Under the pieces are notes generated by a model, which saw only the letters and a list, made by a program, of their open reading frames with translations, was not told the DNA's origin and made no database searches. Below, piece by piece: positions 9,805 through 18,012 of a stretch of DNA of 64,000 bases. The stretch's first letter is position 1; the number at the start of each line of letters is the position of its first letter. Position numbers and translations under genes: made by a program. Source of the stretch: Mesorhizobium sangaii (GTDB lineage: Bacteria; Pseudomonadota; Alphaproteobacteria; Rhizobiales; Rhizobiaceae); contig NZ_JACHEF010000002.1 of NCBI RefSeq assembly GCF_014207355.1, positions 682,001 to 746,000 on the forward strand, written 5' to 3'.

Positions 9805-10020
9805 CCGGCCAGCTCGAAGCGGCCTCGCAATCCCGATAGGGCAGCTGTGCGTCCGCTGCGGCGCATTGTCGTTTTGTCTGACATAAGCCCGCAATCCGTC
9901 GTTTCGCCCTTGCCCGCACGACATGTCTGGCTAGGATGCGCGCCGGCCTGACCACAGCGTCGCGCGCCCTTCAGGACGCGCAAAGGACATTGTCGGGGTC
10001 ATGCGCAGGGAGAAAAAAGT

Positions 10021-10788
10021 ATGATGCCATCGGCGCATTTTGCCGACCTCGAAGGAGCCTCGGTGCTGATCACCGGCGGCGGTTCCGGTATTGGCGCAGC
10101 ACTGACCGAGGGGTTTGTGCGCCAGGGCGCCAATGTCGCCTTCATCGACATCGCCGACGGCCCCAGCACTGCCCTTGCCGACCGCATCGAGAAAGCGTTC
10201 GGCCGGCGGCCGCTGTATCTCAAGACCGACCTGCGCGACGTCGAGGCCTTGCGGACCTCGGCAGCCAGGGCGGCCGAAGCGCATGGCGATATCACGGTGC
10301 TGGTCAACAATGCAGCGCTTGACGAGCGCCACGCCGTCGAAGACGTGACGGTGGAATTCTGGGACAACAACCAGGCGATCAATCTCAGACCGCATTTCTT
10401 CACCGCGCAAGCGGTGGCGCCGGGCATGAAGCGGGCCGGGGGCGGCTCGATCATCAATTTCACCTCGACGTCCTACCTGATCAACCACCCCGACATGCCG
10501 GCCTACACCGCCGCCAAGGCCGGTATTCTGGGCCTGACCAAGGGGCTGGCCGGCAAGCTCGGCGTCGACGGTATCCGCGTCAACGCCATTGCGCCCGGCT
10601 GGGTGATCACCGAGCGGCAGAAGGAGCTCTGGGTGACCGAACAGGCGCTTGCCGCCCATGTCGCCAAGCAGTGCATTAAGCAGGTGATGCAGCCCGACGA
10701 CATCGTCGGCACGGTGCTGTTCCTCGCCTCGGATGCTTCGCGCATGCTGACCGCGCAAATGCTGATCGTCGATGGAGGTTTTCTGTGA
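10021..10788 (+). CDS. SDR family dehydrogenase, probable galactose (aldose) 1-dehydrogenase
   Basis: A 255-residue short-chain dehydrogenase. The N-terminal ITGGGSGIGAAL cofactor loop is followed by Asp in FIDIAD (NAD preference likely). LVNNAA replaces the common NNAG, and the YTAAK active-site motif follows in the PAYTAAKAGI block. It is the first gene of a four-gene set with 4-bp overlaps whose other members act on 2-keto-3-deoxygalactonate. Oxidation of D-galactose or a related sugar to the lactone is therefore the likely step. Its own substrate is inferred from context only. Confidence 0.85.
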   Translation: MMPSAHFADLEGASVLITGGGSGIGAALTEGFVRQGANVAFIDIADGPSTALADRIEKAFGRRPLYLKTDLRDVEALRTSAARAAEAHGDITVLVNNAALDERHAVEDVTVEFWDNNQAINLRPHFFTAQAVAPGMKRAGGGSIINFTSTSYLINHPDMPAYTAAKAGILGLTKGLAGKLGVDGIRVNAIAPGWVITERQKELWVTEQALAAHVAKQCIKQVMQPDDIVGTVLFLASDASRMLTAQMLIVDGGFL

Positions 10789-11744
10789 GCCCAGGGTTTG
10801 CCGGCAACGCGCCGGCGGTAGCCGCCGTCGATTGGGGCACGACCCGCATGCGGGTCTGGCTGATCGACGGGGGCGGCAAGGTCCTTGCCGAGCGCCGTGG
10901 CGATGACGGCCTGATCACCGCCCAGCAAAAGGGCTTTTCGACCATACTCGAAGGACATCTGGCGGCCATGGCCGCGCCGGAAGCGCTTCCCGTCATCATC
11001 TGCGGCATGGCCGGCTCTCGCCAGGGCTGGCTGGAGGCGCCCTATGTCACCGTTCCGGCACCGCTCAGCGCCATCCTGGCAGGTGCGGCACGAGTACCCG
11101 GGCAGCATCGCGACGTCCGCATCGTGCCCGGCCTCGCCCAGCGCCGGATCGATGCACCCGACGTCATGCGCGGCGAGGAAACGCAGCTTGCCGGCGCCGG
11201 CTTGCCGGCCAAGGGGCGCCAGCTGGTCTGCATGCCCGGCACCCATTCGAAATGGGTGCTGGTCGAGGACGGCGCCGTTGCCGGTTTCGGCACCTGGCCG
11301 ACAGGCGAGTTGTTTTCGGTGCTTGCCGCGCACTCGATCCTGCGCCATTCGCTCGGCGAACATCCCAAGCCGGTCACCCCTAGCAATCCATTCTTCCGCA
11401 ACTGGTGCGAAACCGCATTGGCCGAGGCCGGCGATGTCACCTCGCGGCTGTTTTCCATCCGCGCCGCCGGCCTGCTGCAGGATCTGAAGGCCGACGATGC
11501 CGCCGCCTGCCTGTCCGGCCTGCTGATCGGCGGTGAGATCGCCTCGGCCAGCCGCCGCCATGGCGCCGGCGCCGAACCTGTCGTGCTGGTGGCGTCCGGT
11601 GCGCTTGCAGCACTTTACCAGGCCGCCCTCGGCCTTGCCGGACTTGAGGTCCGCACCGTCGATGCCGATGAGGCGGTGCGTGCCGGTCTCATCGAAGCGG
11701 CACGAGAGAACGGCATGATCGCCAGAACCGGAGCAGCCCCATGA
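10785..11744 (+). CDS. dgoK: 2-dehydro-3-deoxygalactonokinase
   Basis: Phosphorylates 2-keto-3-deoxygalactonate to the 6-phosphate. It is 319 residues, of the DgoK/ASKHA fold, with AAVDWGTTRMRVWLID as the phosphate-1 loop, MAGSRQGWLEAPY and the CMPGTHSKWVLV block typical of the family. The GTG start at 10785 overlaps the preceding TGA stop (GTGA), and the stop overlaps the aldolase start (ATGA). Translation of the four genes is therefore probably coupled. Family assignment is firm. Confidence 0.93.
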   Translation: MSPGFAGNAPAVAAVDWGTTRMRVWLIDGGGKVLAERRGDDGLITAQQKGFSTILEGHLAAMAAPEALPVIICGMAGSRQGWLEAPYVTVPAPLSAILAGAARVPGQHRDVRIVPGLAQRRIDAPDVMRGEETQLAGAGLPAKGRQLVCMPGTHSKWVLVEDGAVAGFGTWPTGELFSVLAAHSILRHSLGEHPKPVTPSNPFFRNWCETALAEAGDVTSRLFSIRAAGLLQDLKADDAAACLSGLLIGGEIASASRRHGAGAEPVVLVASGALAALYQAALGLAGLEVRTVDADEAVRAGLIEAARENGMIARTGAAP

Positions 11745-12379
11745 GCCAGACCGCACCTTTCCCGAAGCTCAAGCGCGGCCTGGTCGCCATCCTGCGCGGG
11801 CTGAAGCCGGTCGAAGCGATCGCGATCGGCCAGGCGCTGTTCGACGCCGGCATCGAGGCGATCGAAGTGCCGCTCAACTCCCCGGAGCCGTTTTCCTCGA
11901 TCGCCCGGATCGTCGAAGTGCTGCCGAAAACGGCGCTGGTCGGCGCCGGCACGGTGCTGACGCCTGCCGATGTCGATGGCTTGCACAAGGCCGGCGGGCG
12001 GCTGCTGGTCAGCCCCAACATCGATGCCGAAGTGATGGCGCGTGCTATGCACTACGGCATGGTGACGATGCCCGGCGTGTTCACGCCCACCGAAGCCTTC
12101 CAGGCGATCCGGTTCGGCGCTTCGGCGTTGAAATTCTTTCCGGCGAGCGTGCTCGGCGCCAGCGGGATCTCCGCGATCCGCGCGGTGCTGCCGGCGCAGA
12201 CCTTGGTCGGCGCGGTCGGCGGCGTTTCGGAAAAGGACTTTGCCGGCTACAAGGCTGTGGGCGTGACGGTGTTTGGTCTCGGCTCCAGCCTGTTCAAGCC
12301 TGGCATGAGCGTTGACGAGGTGGCGGCGCGCGCACATGCCGCCGTCACGGCCTGGGATGCGGTGTTCGGAGAAGCATGA
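11741..12379 (+). CDS. dgoA: 2-dehydro-3-deoxy-6-phosphogalactonate aldolase
   Basis: Cleaves 2-keto-3-deoxy-6-phosphogalactonate to pyruvate and glyceraldehyde-3-phosphate. It is a 212-residue class I aldolase of the KDPG/KHG family. Its motifs are LVAILRGLKPVEA, IEVPLNSPEPF (with the catalytic Glu), VGAGTVL, and ALKFFPAS with the Schiff-base Lys. The ATG overlaps the dgoK stop by 4 bp and its own stop overlaps the next ATG. Together with dgoK it defines a De Ley-Doudoroff type route. The galactonate dehydratase needed between lactone hydrolysis and this step is not in the window. Confidence 0.94.
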   Translation: MSQTAPFPKLKRGLVAILRGLKPVEAIAIGQALFDAGIEAIEVPLNSPEPFSSIARIVEVLPKTALVGAGTVLTPADVDGLHKAGGRLLVSPNIDAEVMARAMHYGMVTMPGVFTPTEAFQAIRFGASALKFFPASVLGASGISAIRAVLPAQTLVGAVGGVSEKDFAGYKAVGVTVFGLGSSLFKPGMSVDEVAARAHAAVTAWDAVFGEA

Positions 12380-13254
12380 TGAGCGAGGTTTCGGTTTTCT
12401 CCGACCACATCTGCCAGCTCGGCGAAGGGCCGAGCTACGATCCCGCCGCCGATGCGCTGTTCTGGTTCGACATCGTCAATGGTCAGCTTCTGGAAAAGCC
12501 CGTGGCCGGCGGCGCACTGAAAATCCACGAGCTTGGCCAGATGGCAAGTGCCATCGCCATCATCGACGACCAGCGCCAGCTGATCGCCACCGAGACCGGG
12601 CTTCATGTGCGCGATGTCGCGACCGGCACCATGACGCTGCACACGCCGATCGAGGCTGACAATCCAGCCACCCGCTCCAACGATTCTCGCGTCCATCCCT
12701 GTGGTGCCCTGTGGACCGGCACGATGGGCAAGGCGGAGGAAAAGGGCGCCGGCTCCATCTACTGGTTTTTCAAGGGCGAGCTGCGCCGGCTGTTTTCGGA
12801 CATCACGGTCTCCAACTCGATCTGCTTTTCCCATGACGGCGGGCTCGCCTACTACACCGACACCTCGACCGGGCTGCTGATGCGGGTCGACTGCGACCCT
12901 GCGACCGGCCTGCCCACCGGCGAGCCGAAAGTGTTCGTCGATCACCGTTCGGCAAAGGGTTATGTCGACGGCTCGGTGGTCGATCGTGACGGCGTGCTGT
13001 GGAACGCCGTCTGGGGCGGCAAAATGGTCAAGGCCTATTCCCCCGACGGCACGCTGCTGCGGTCCGTCGCCATGCCGGTGACGCAGCCGTCCTGTCCGGC
13101 CTTTGTCGGCAAGAATGCCGACCGGCTGGCAGTGACGTCCGCCTGGAAGGGCAAGGACGAGAAGCAGCGTAAGCTCGATCCGCAGGCGGGCATGACCTTC
13201 CTGCTCGACATCCCCGTCAACGGCCGTTTCGAGCCGCGCGTGCTGATCGCCTGA
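12376..13254 (+). CDS. SMP-30/gluconolaconase family lactonase
   Basis: A 292-residue beta-propeller of the SMP-30/gluconolactonase/LRE family. It has LGEGPSYDPAADALFWFDI with the metal Glu, SNDSRVHPCGALWTGTMG (the Asn/Asp metal ligands), and YVDGSVVDRDGVLWNAVWGG with the catalytic Asp region. It should hydrolyse an aldonolactone, here presumably the galactonolactone produced by the SDR at the head of the operon. It is the last gene of the overlapping set. The exact sugar is inferred from context. Confidence 0.92.
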   Translation: MMSEVSVFSDHICQLGEGPSYDPAADALFWFDIVNGQLLEKPVAGGALKIHELGQMASAIAIIDDQRQLIATETGLHVRDVATGTMTLHTPIEADNPATRSNDSRVHPCGALWTGTMGKAEEKGAGSIYWFFKGELRRLFSDITVSNSICFSHDGGLAYYTDTSTGLLMRVDCDPATGLPTGEPKVFVDHRSAKGYVDGSVVDRDGVLWNAVWGGKMVKAYSPDGTLLRSVAMPVTQPSCPAFVGKNADRLAVTSAWKGKDEKQRKLDPQAGMTFLLDIPVNGRFEPRVLIA

Positions 13255-13374
13255 TTGAACAAGGTCGGCGGTTGCGTTGTCACGCAACCGTCCGACCCGG
13301 TCGGTTTCGCGGCAGCCGATTGCGCTTCCCATGCGATGGTAGGCGACGCCATCGCTGGAAAACCATGCAAATCC

Positions 13375-14448
13375 ATGACGAGCCAAACGCCAAGACTGAT
13401 CCTCGTCCATGAGCCGGAAAAGGCCTGCCACGACCGTCTCGTGGCCGACGGTCATGCGCCGGAGCGTGCCGCCGAGATCGCCTCCTATCTGGCGCAGTCG
13501 ACCGATCTCGCCCATGAATTCGATGCGCTTGCCGCTGCTTGCAAGGCGCGCGGCCTGTCGTTCACGCCGGTGGCGCTGGACGAAGCCGCGGGCGTGCTCG
13601 CCGGCGAGCATCCCGGCACGGCACTGGTCTGGACGCTGACCGACGGCATCGCCTATTTCCGGGGCGGCGCCGCACCCGCCTTGGCGAGGCTCGGCGGGTT
13701 CAAGACGATCGGTGCCGACGATGCGCTGTTTGCGCTCTGCCAGGACAAGTTCCGTTCCGGCGCGGTGCTTGGCGCGCTCGGTCTGCCGGTGCCGCAAGCC
13801 GGTCTTGCGCGCGACGGCAAATGGCTGGTGGAGCCGCCTGCGTCTGCCGCCGGCTGGTTCGTCAAGCCCAACCGGCTAGGTGCCAAGATCGGCATCTGGG
13901 CGGATTCGCGCATCAACGATCTCGGCCACGCGCTGGAGCTTAGCCGGCGGGTCTTTTCAGCATATCGCGATGACGTCGTCGTCCAGCCCTATGTCGCCGG
14001 CCGCAACGTGCGCGCCAGTTTCCTCGGCGTGGTGCCAGGCGCGGGGGTCGAAGCGCTTGGTGTCGCCTTTGTCGATTCAGGCGCCGATTTCCAGACCATG
14101 GCGGACAGCCTGGCGCTCTACGGCGACACTGGCGAGGCGGCGAAGGCGGCCGGACATTATGCCGAACCGGAGCTCGTTGCGGTCGCCGACAGCCAGCCGA
14201 TCGCCGACGCCAGGGTTCGCGCGATCGCCGAGCGGCTGATGAGCGGGCTTTGCCTGCGCGACGTGTTTTCCATTGACCTTCGGGTCGAGGCCGATGACAC
14301 GGTCCACCTTATTGAGTTCGAGGTCTGCCCCGGCCTGCCTTGCTTCGATTTCCGCGCCTACTGCCGCCAGCAATGGGATCTCGAGCTTGCCGACGCCATG
14401 GCCGAAACCGCGGCCAGCCGGCTACTCGGCCAAAACCACCATATTTGA
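13375..14448 (+). CDS. ATP-grasp protein related to D-Ala-D-Ala ligases, function unknown
   Basis: A protein of about 357 residues with an ATP-grasp organisation. The N-terminal half has a TLTDGIAYFRGGAAPALA segment, then DKFRSGAVLGALGLPVP (the D-Ala-D-Ala ligase-like DK block). The ATP-binding region includes WFVKPNRLGAKIGI, and the C-terminal metal block is HLIEFEVCPGLPCFDFRAYCR, where most relatives have E-x-N. It may ligate two small amino or carboxylic substrates, but I cannot name them. The frame is open back to 13255 with an alternative ATG at 13336. The ATG at 13375 is chosen because family-like sequence begins at PRLILVHEPEKA. No partner gene is adjacent. Confidence 0.7.
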   Translation: MTSQTPRLILVHEPEKACHDRLVADGHAPERAAEIASYLAQSTDLAHEFDALAAACKARGLSFTPVALDEAAGVLAGEHPGTALVWTLTDGIAYFRGGAAPALARLGGFKTIGADDALFALCQDKFRSGAVLGALGLPVPQAGLARDGKWLVEPPASAAGWFVKPNRLGAKIGIWADSRINDLGHALELSRRVFSAYRDDVVVQPYVAGRNVRASFLGVVPGAGVEALGVAFVDSGADFQTMADSLALYGDTGEAAKAAGHYAEPELVAVADSQPIADARVRAIAERLMSGLCLRDVFSIDLRVEADDTVHLIEFEVCPGLPCFDFRAYCRQQWDLELADAMAETAASRLLGQNHHI

Positions 14449-14546
14449 ACGCGCGGCGGCGCATCCGGAAATGCTCGGGGCGCCGCCACCAGGCGCAAGC
14501 GCCCGCGACGAGCGCCCGACATGACACGACAGCCCGAGGCGACCCG

Positions 14547-14960
14547 CTATCCCGGCATTCGCTCGAATTTCTGCAACGAGGGGTCGATCGTGTCCCAGGC
14601 ATGGCCTCGGATGGCGTATGTGACCACCTGCGGGTCGAATTGGCCGGGGTCGTCAAGGCTGGTCGCGTTGACCGCAATCAGGTCCGGCATGGCGACGAAT
14701 GTCAGGTAGACCGGCGTTCCGCAGGTCGGGCAGAAGGCGTGGATCTTTTCGTTGCCGCTGTCGCCCGCCACTCGCCAGATGCTCGCCTCGCCGGTGATTT
14801 TCATATCGGCGCGCCGGCCGAAGGTCATATAGGATCCGTGGCCGGTGCCTGCGCGCTTCTGGCAGTCGAGGCACTGGCAGTGGTTCTGGAAGATCGGCTC
14901 GCCGCTGGTTTCATAGCGGATCGCGCCGCATGCACAGCCGCCGATATAGCGCTTGGTCAT
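14547..14960 (-). CDS. GFA family zinc protein
   Basis: A 137-residue GFA/CENP-V fold protein (the family of S-(hydroxymethyl)glutathione synthase). The zinc ligands are visible as GGCACGAIRYE, CQCLDCQKRAGTGH and FCPTCGTPVY. Such proteins are common and mostly uncharacterised; involvement in formaldehyde detoxification is not shown for this subgroup. The ATG at 14958-14960 follows GGGAGAACA on the minus strand. It lies 16 bp downstream of the SRPBCC gene and could share its transcript with the ArsR-SRPBCC pair. Confidence 0.88.
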   Translation of the reverse strand: MTKRYIGGCACGAIRYETSGEPIFQNHCQCLDCQKRAGTGHGSYMTFGRRADMKITGEASIWRVAGDSGNEKIHAFCPTCGTPVYLTFVAMPDLIAVNATSLDDPGQFDPQVVTYAIRGHAWDTIDPSLQKFERMPG

Positions 14961-14976
14961 TGTTGTTCTCCCGCTA

Positions 14977-15441
14977 TCAGGCTGATTTCGGCTTGGCGAA
15001 AAGGTCGATGCCGTTGCCGGTTTCGAGGAAGGATTTCATGCTGGACAGCACCGCCGGCCATCCCTGGCTGACGCCTTTCGCCATGCCGCTGCCGGCTTCG
15101 AGTTCGTCATGGGTGACGGTCAGCCGCACCATGGTGTCGTATTCCTCGATGCCGAAAGTCACCCGGCTGTATTGTGAGGGATCGTTGGCCTGCGAAGCGT
15201 TCGCCCAGGTGATGACGAGACGGGTCGGCGGCGAGATCTCGACGACCTTGCCGACGAGTTCGACGGTCCGCTCGTCATTGGCGCGGATATGCTCCCATGT
15301 CGATCCCGGCTTCCAGTCGGAGACGTTCTCGTGGCCCCAGTAGCGTTTCGCAATGTCGGGCCTGGTTATGGCCTCGAACACTTTTTGCGGCGTCGATTTG
15401 ATGTAGGTCACGTAGACAAAGCTGGTCGTCTCTCTGGTCAT
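14977..15441 (-). CDS. SRPBCC/AHSA1 domain protein
   Basis: A 154-residue START-like protein of the activator-of-Hsp90-ATPase (AHSA1/CalC) family. The start TSFVYVTYIKSTPQKVFEAITRPDIAKRYWG and the ending GWPAVLSSMKSFLETG are typical of the group found next to ArsR regulators. The ATG overlaps the ArsR stop by 4 bp, so the two are translationally coupled. The domain forms a hydrophobic ligand cavity; a role in binding a small toxic or aromatic molecule is only an inference. Confidence 0.88.
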   Translation of the reverse strand: MTRETTSFVYVTYIKSTPQKVFEAITRPDIAKRYWGHENVSDWKPGSTWEHIRANDERTVELVGKVVEISPPTRLVITWANASQANDPSQYSRVTFGIEEYDTMVRLTVTHDELEAGSGMAKGVSQGWPAVLSSMKSFLETGNGIDLFAKPKSA

Positions 15442-15767
15442 TGGTCCTCTCCTTCGAGTTCTTGCTTCAGATCGTGCAACAGGCTGAGCCGCTGCCGTTC
15501 GAATTTCCGCACCCACCGCTCGTAGACTTCGTGCAGCGGCACGGGGTTGATAAAATGCAGTTTTTCCCGGCCGCGCTTGACCGTGCTCACCAAGTTCGCC
15601 GCTTCCAGCAGGTCGATGTGCTGGGTGGCGGATTGCCTCGCCATGTCCAGGTTTTCGCAAAGCTGACTGAGCGTCTGCCCGTTCTTCTCGCAAAGAAGAT
15701 CAAGCAGCCTTCTGCGTGTCGGGTCGCCCAGTGCCTTGAAAACCTTGTCAGCGTCCATCAGCCTCAC
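15438..15767 (-). CDS. ArsR family winged-helix repressor
   Basis: A 109-residue regulator with the ArsR winged helix: VFKALGDPTRRRLLDLL, then LSQLCENLDMARQSATQHIDLLEAANLVSTVKRGREKLHFINP. The metal-binding ELCVC motif is absent; the corresponding helix reads LSQLCENLDM. It therefore belongs to the ArsR subgroup paired with SRPBCC genes rather than to metal sensors. A 20-bp palindrome lies 22 bp upstream of its start (15789-15808) and is the probable operator, giving autoregulation of the two-gene unit. Confidence 0.92.
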   Translation of the reverse strand: MRLMDADKVFKALGDPTRRRLLDLLCEKNGQTLSQLCENLDMARQSATQHIDLLEAANLVSTVKRGREKLHFINPVPLHEVYERWVRKFERQRLSLLHDLKQELEGEDQ

Positions 15768-15788
15768 TCGTTGCTTTCGAGGTGTAAT

Positions 15789-15808
15789 ATGCAGGTAAAT
15801 ACCTGCAT
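15789..15808. promoter_or_regulatory. 20-bp palindromic operator candidate for ArsR
   Basis: ATGCAGGTAAATACCTGCAT has perfect 9-bp arms around AA. It is centred about 31 bp upstream of the ArsR ATG on the minus strand, where a repressor would block its own promoter. Binding by this ArsR protein is inferred from position. Confidence 0.65.
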
Positions 15809-16063
15809 GTCAACTCGCAACCAACCCGGTCGCTTTCACCTTGGGCGAAAGTGACTCTGGCTCGGCAGTCGATTGTTGGATGCGCCGCCCATGCAGCGAT
15901 CGTTGTCGAACGGCTCCGCCCGGCTCTCGGCCAGGGCATAGTGCAAACTTGCTGGCCTTCAAGCACCACCTGATCGGAGTGCTCGGGTTAGCGGGGCGGA
16001 GCCAAGGGAAGGGGACCCCGTCAGGACTTCGTCTGACGCGCCGCCAGACTCTGGTCGATGGCC

Positions 16064-16351
16064 TCAGACGCCTTCGACGAGCACGATCTCGCCGTCGGCG
16101 ACCTTCTGGCGGATGGCGACCGCGCGCTGGTATTCCGGCGAGTGGTAGCAATCGTGCGCCACGGCGAGCGATTCGAACTCGATGATGACGTTGCGTGCGC
16201 GCCCGACACCCTCGGCCAACTCATGCGCACCGCCGCGCGCCAGGAATTTCGCGCCAAAGCGGTCGAAGGCAAGTCTCGAGGCGGCGACATACTCCTTGTA
16301 GCCTTCTGCGTCGCGCACATCGACGCGGGCGATCCAGTATCCCTTGGGCAT
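16064..16351 (-). CDS. DUF1330 domain protein
   Basis: A 95-residue small alpha/beta-barrel type protein of the DUF1330 family: KGYWIARVDVRDAEGYKEYV at the start, FGAKFLARGG, VIIEFESLAVAHDCYHSPEYQRA and a C-terminal GEIVLVEGV. These define the family, whose function is unknown. The ATG at 16349-16351 is chosen because MPKGYWI is the usual beginning and a purine-rich AGGAGAAAAAAA stretch precedes it on the minus strand. It follows pyrF on the same strand after 184 bp that hold a 15-bp palindrome. Confidence 0.87.
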   Translation of the reverse strand: MPKGYWIARVDVRDAEGYKEYVAASRLAFDRFGAKFLARGGAHELAEGVGRARNVIIEFESLAVAHDCYHSPEYQRAVAIRQKVADGEIVLVEGV

Positions 16352-16455
16352 TTTTTTCTCCTGTTTCAGTCCGTGCAGGCGAAGATCGGTTTTGAAGGTC
16401 GCTCCGGCGAGACGGCTGGAGGTGTTTTCGGGGTCACCACGGGTGACGAGCGGAG

Positions 16456-16470
16456 CGTACTTAAAGTACG
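16456..16470. repeat. 15-bp palindrome between pyrF and the DUF1330 gene
   Basis: CGTACTTAAAGTACG has 7-bp perfect arms around a single A. A second small inverted pair, GTCACC/GGTGAC, lies just to its left. Together they form structured sequence in the pyrF-DUF1330 gap. No T-tract follows, so a simple terminator is unlikely. Confidence 0.5.
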
Positions 16471-16535
16471 TGAACACCGAAAGCGCAGAAAAACGCCGTC
16501 AGACGACCGCCAGAGTAGAGTTTCAGAATTGGTCC

Positions 16536-17219
16536 TCAGGCCGAGCGCATTTCGGCGATGATCAGTTCGGCTGCTTCTCGCCTGTTGGCCGACGCGACGA
16601 TCGGCCGGCCGACGACGAGATGGCTGGCGCCGTTGCGGATCGCTTGTGCCGGCGCCACCACGCGCTTCTGGTCGCCATGGTCGCTGCCCGCCGGCCGGAT
16701 GCCGGGCGTCACCACCGCCATATCGGGTCCGACGATGCGGCGCACCGCTTCGGCTTCCGCGGCCGAGCAGACGATGCCGCCCATGCCTGCATGCAGCGCC
16801 TGTTCCGAGCGCCTCAACACCAGCGTGTGCGGGTCGTATTCATAGCCGACGTCGATCATGTCCTGCTCGTCCATCGAGGTCAGCACGCTGACCGCCAGCA
16901 GGCAAAGGCCGCTACCCCTGGCCGCCTCCACCGCCGCCGCCATCGCCTTTGGATAGGCGTGGATGGTCAGCATGGTCACGCCCATCTTGACGATGTTCTC
17001 GACGCCCTTGGCCACCGTGTGGTCGATGTCGAGCAGCTTCATGTCGAGGAAGACCTTTGTTCCGCCGCTGGCCAGTTCCCTGGCAAAGTCGAGCCCGCCT
17101 GCGAAGGCCAGCTGATAGCCGATCTTGTAGAAGGAGACGACGCCGTCGAGTTCGCGCACCGCCTGTTCGGCCTCCAGCACGGTCGGCACGTCGAGGCCGA
17201 CGATCAGTCTTTCCTGCAT
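16536..17219 (-). CDS. pyrF: Orotidine 5'-phosphate decarboxylase
   Basis: Decarboxylates OMP to UMP, the last step of de novo pyrimidine synthesis. It is a 227-residue TIM barrel with [11 protein letters not shown] at the N-terminus. The catalytic block is [22 protein letters not shown], the D-x-K-x-x-D-I motif with the HTV segment. [10 protein letters not shown] and [11 protein letters not shown] form the phosphate-binding end. The ATG at 17217-17219 gives the usual length; another ATG at 17262-17264 would add 15 residues. It follows an FMN reductase on the same strand. Confidence 0.96.
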   Translation of the reverse strand: MQERLIVGLDVPTVLEAEQAVRELDGVVSFYKIGYQLAFAGGLDFARELASGGTKVFLDMKLLDIDHTVAKGVENIVKMGVTMLTIHAYPKAMAAAVEAARGSGLCLLAVSVLTSMDEQDMIDVGYEYDPHTLVLRRSEQALHAGMGGIVCSAAEAEAVRRIVGPDMAVVTPGIRPAGSDHGDQKRVVAPAQAIRNGASHLVVGRPIVASANRREAAELIIAEMRSA

Positions 17220-17275
17220 GGATTTGGCCTGTATCGATGGGATCTGGATGGATTTTGCCCGCATGGTATCGGCGA

Positions 17276-17872
17276 TCACGCCTCGATCCGGGTCGACAGC
17301 ATGCGCGAGGTTTCGATCAGCGTGCGGCATAGGTGCTCCATCGATTTGTACAGTCTTTCGTCGCGGAAATTGCCGCCCTCGTCGAAGGCGCTGCCGCCCT
17401 CCGGCACCGAGCATTCCGGCGTCACCACCTCCATCTGGCAACGCACCAGCACGGCGCGCAGATGGTTGATGCAGCGGATTCCGGCAAAATGCCCGTTGGA
17501 GGACGAGCAGAGGCCGGCCACCTTGCCGGCCAGCGGCCTGACCGTCCGGCTGCCATCCCTGCGCACCCGGCTCACCCAGTCGATCGTGTTCTTGAGCAGC
17601 GGCGGAATCGAGCCGTTATATTCGGGCGTGGCGATCAGCAGCCCGTCATGGGCGATGACCAGACGGCCAAGTTTCAGGGCATTTACGGGAACGCCCTTTT
17701 CCTTTTCCAGATCCTCGTCGAGGATCGGCAGGGGATAGTCGGCGAGCGAGATGCGGGTCACCTCGGCGCCTTGCATGGCGAGCTCCTTTTGCGCCACGTC
17801 GGCGGTCCTGCCGCTGTAGGCGCCGCTGCGCACCGAGCCGGCGAAGACGAGGATTTTCGGGATCACTGCCAT
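17276..17872 (-). CDS. NADPH-dependent FMN reductase family protein
   Basis: A 198-residue flavodoxin-fold reductase (chromate/azo/quinone reductase group). [19 protein letters not shown] is the FMN phosphate-binding loop, and [25 protein letters not shown] is the dimer/FMN motif typical of the family. It supplies reduced flavin or detoxifies quinones and similar acceptors; the physiological acceptor is unknown. It stands between pmtA and pyrF on the same strand. Confidence 0.92.
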   Translation of the reverse strand: MAVIPKILVFAGSVRSGAYSGRTADVAQKELAMQGAEVTRISLADYPLPILDEDLEKEKGVPVNALKLGRLVIAHDGLLIATPEYNGSIPPLLKNTIDWVSRVRRDGSRTVRPLAGKVAGLCSSSNGHFAGIRCINHLRAVLVRCQMEVVTPECSVPEGGSAFDEGGNFRDERLYKSMEHLCRTLIETSRMLSTRIEA

Positions 17873-18012
17873 TGGCCAACCTTGTTCCCGGACAGGTACA
17901 GCCAGAGGCGGCTCAAATCAACGCACCTGCCCAAAAATCAAGGTCGAAACGCAGGTCGCTCCAGTGTGTGCTGAGATTGAGGTCAGGCCGGCCTCACCTG
18001 AATATCAACAGC

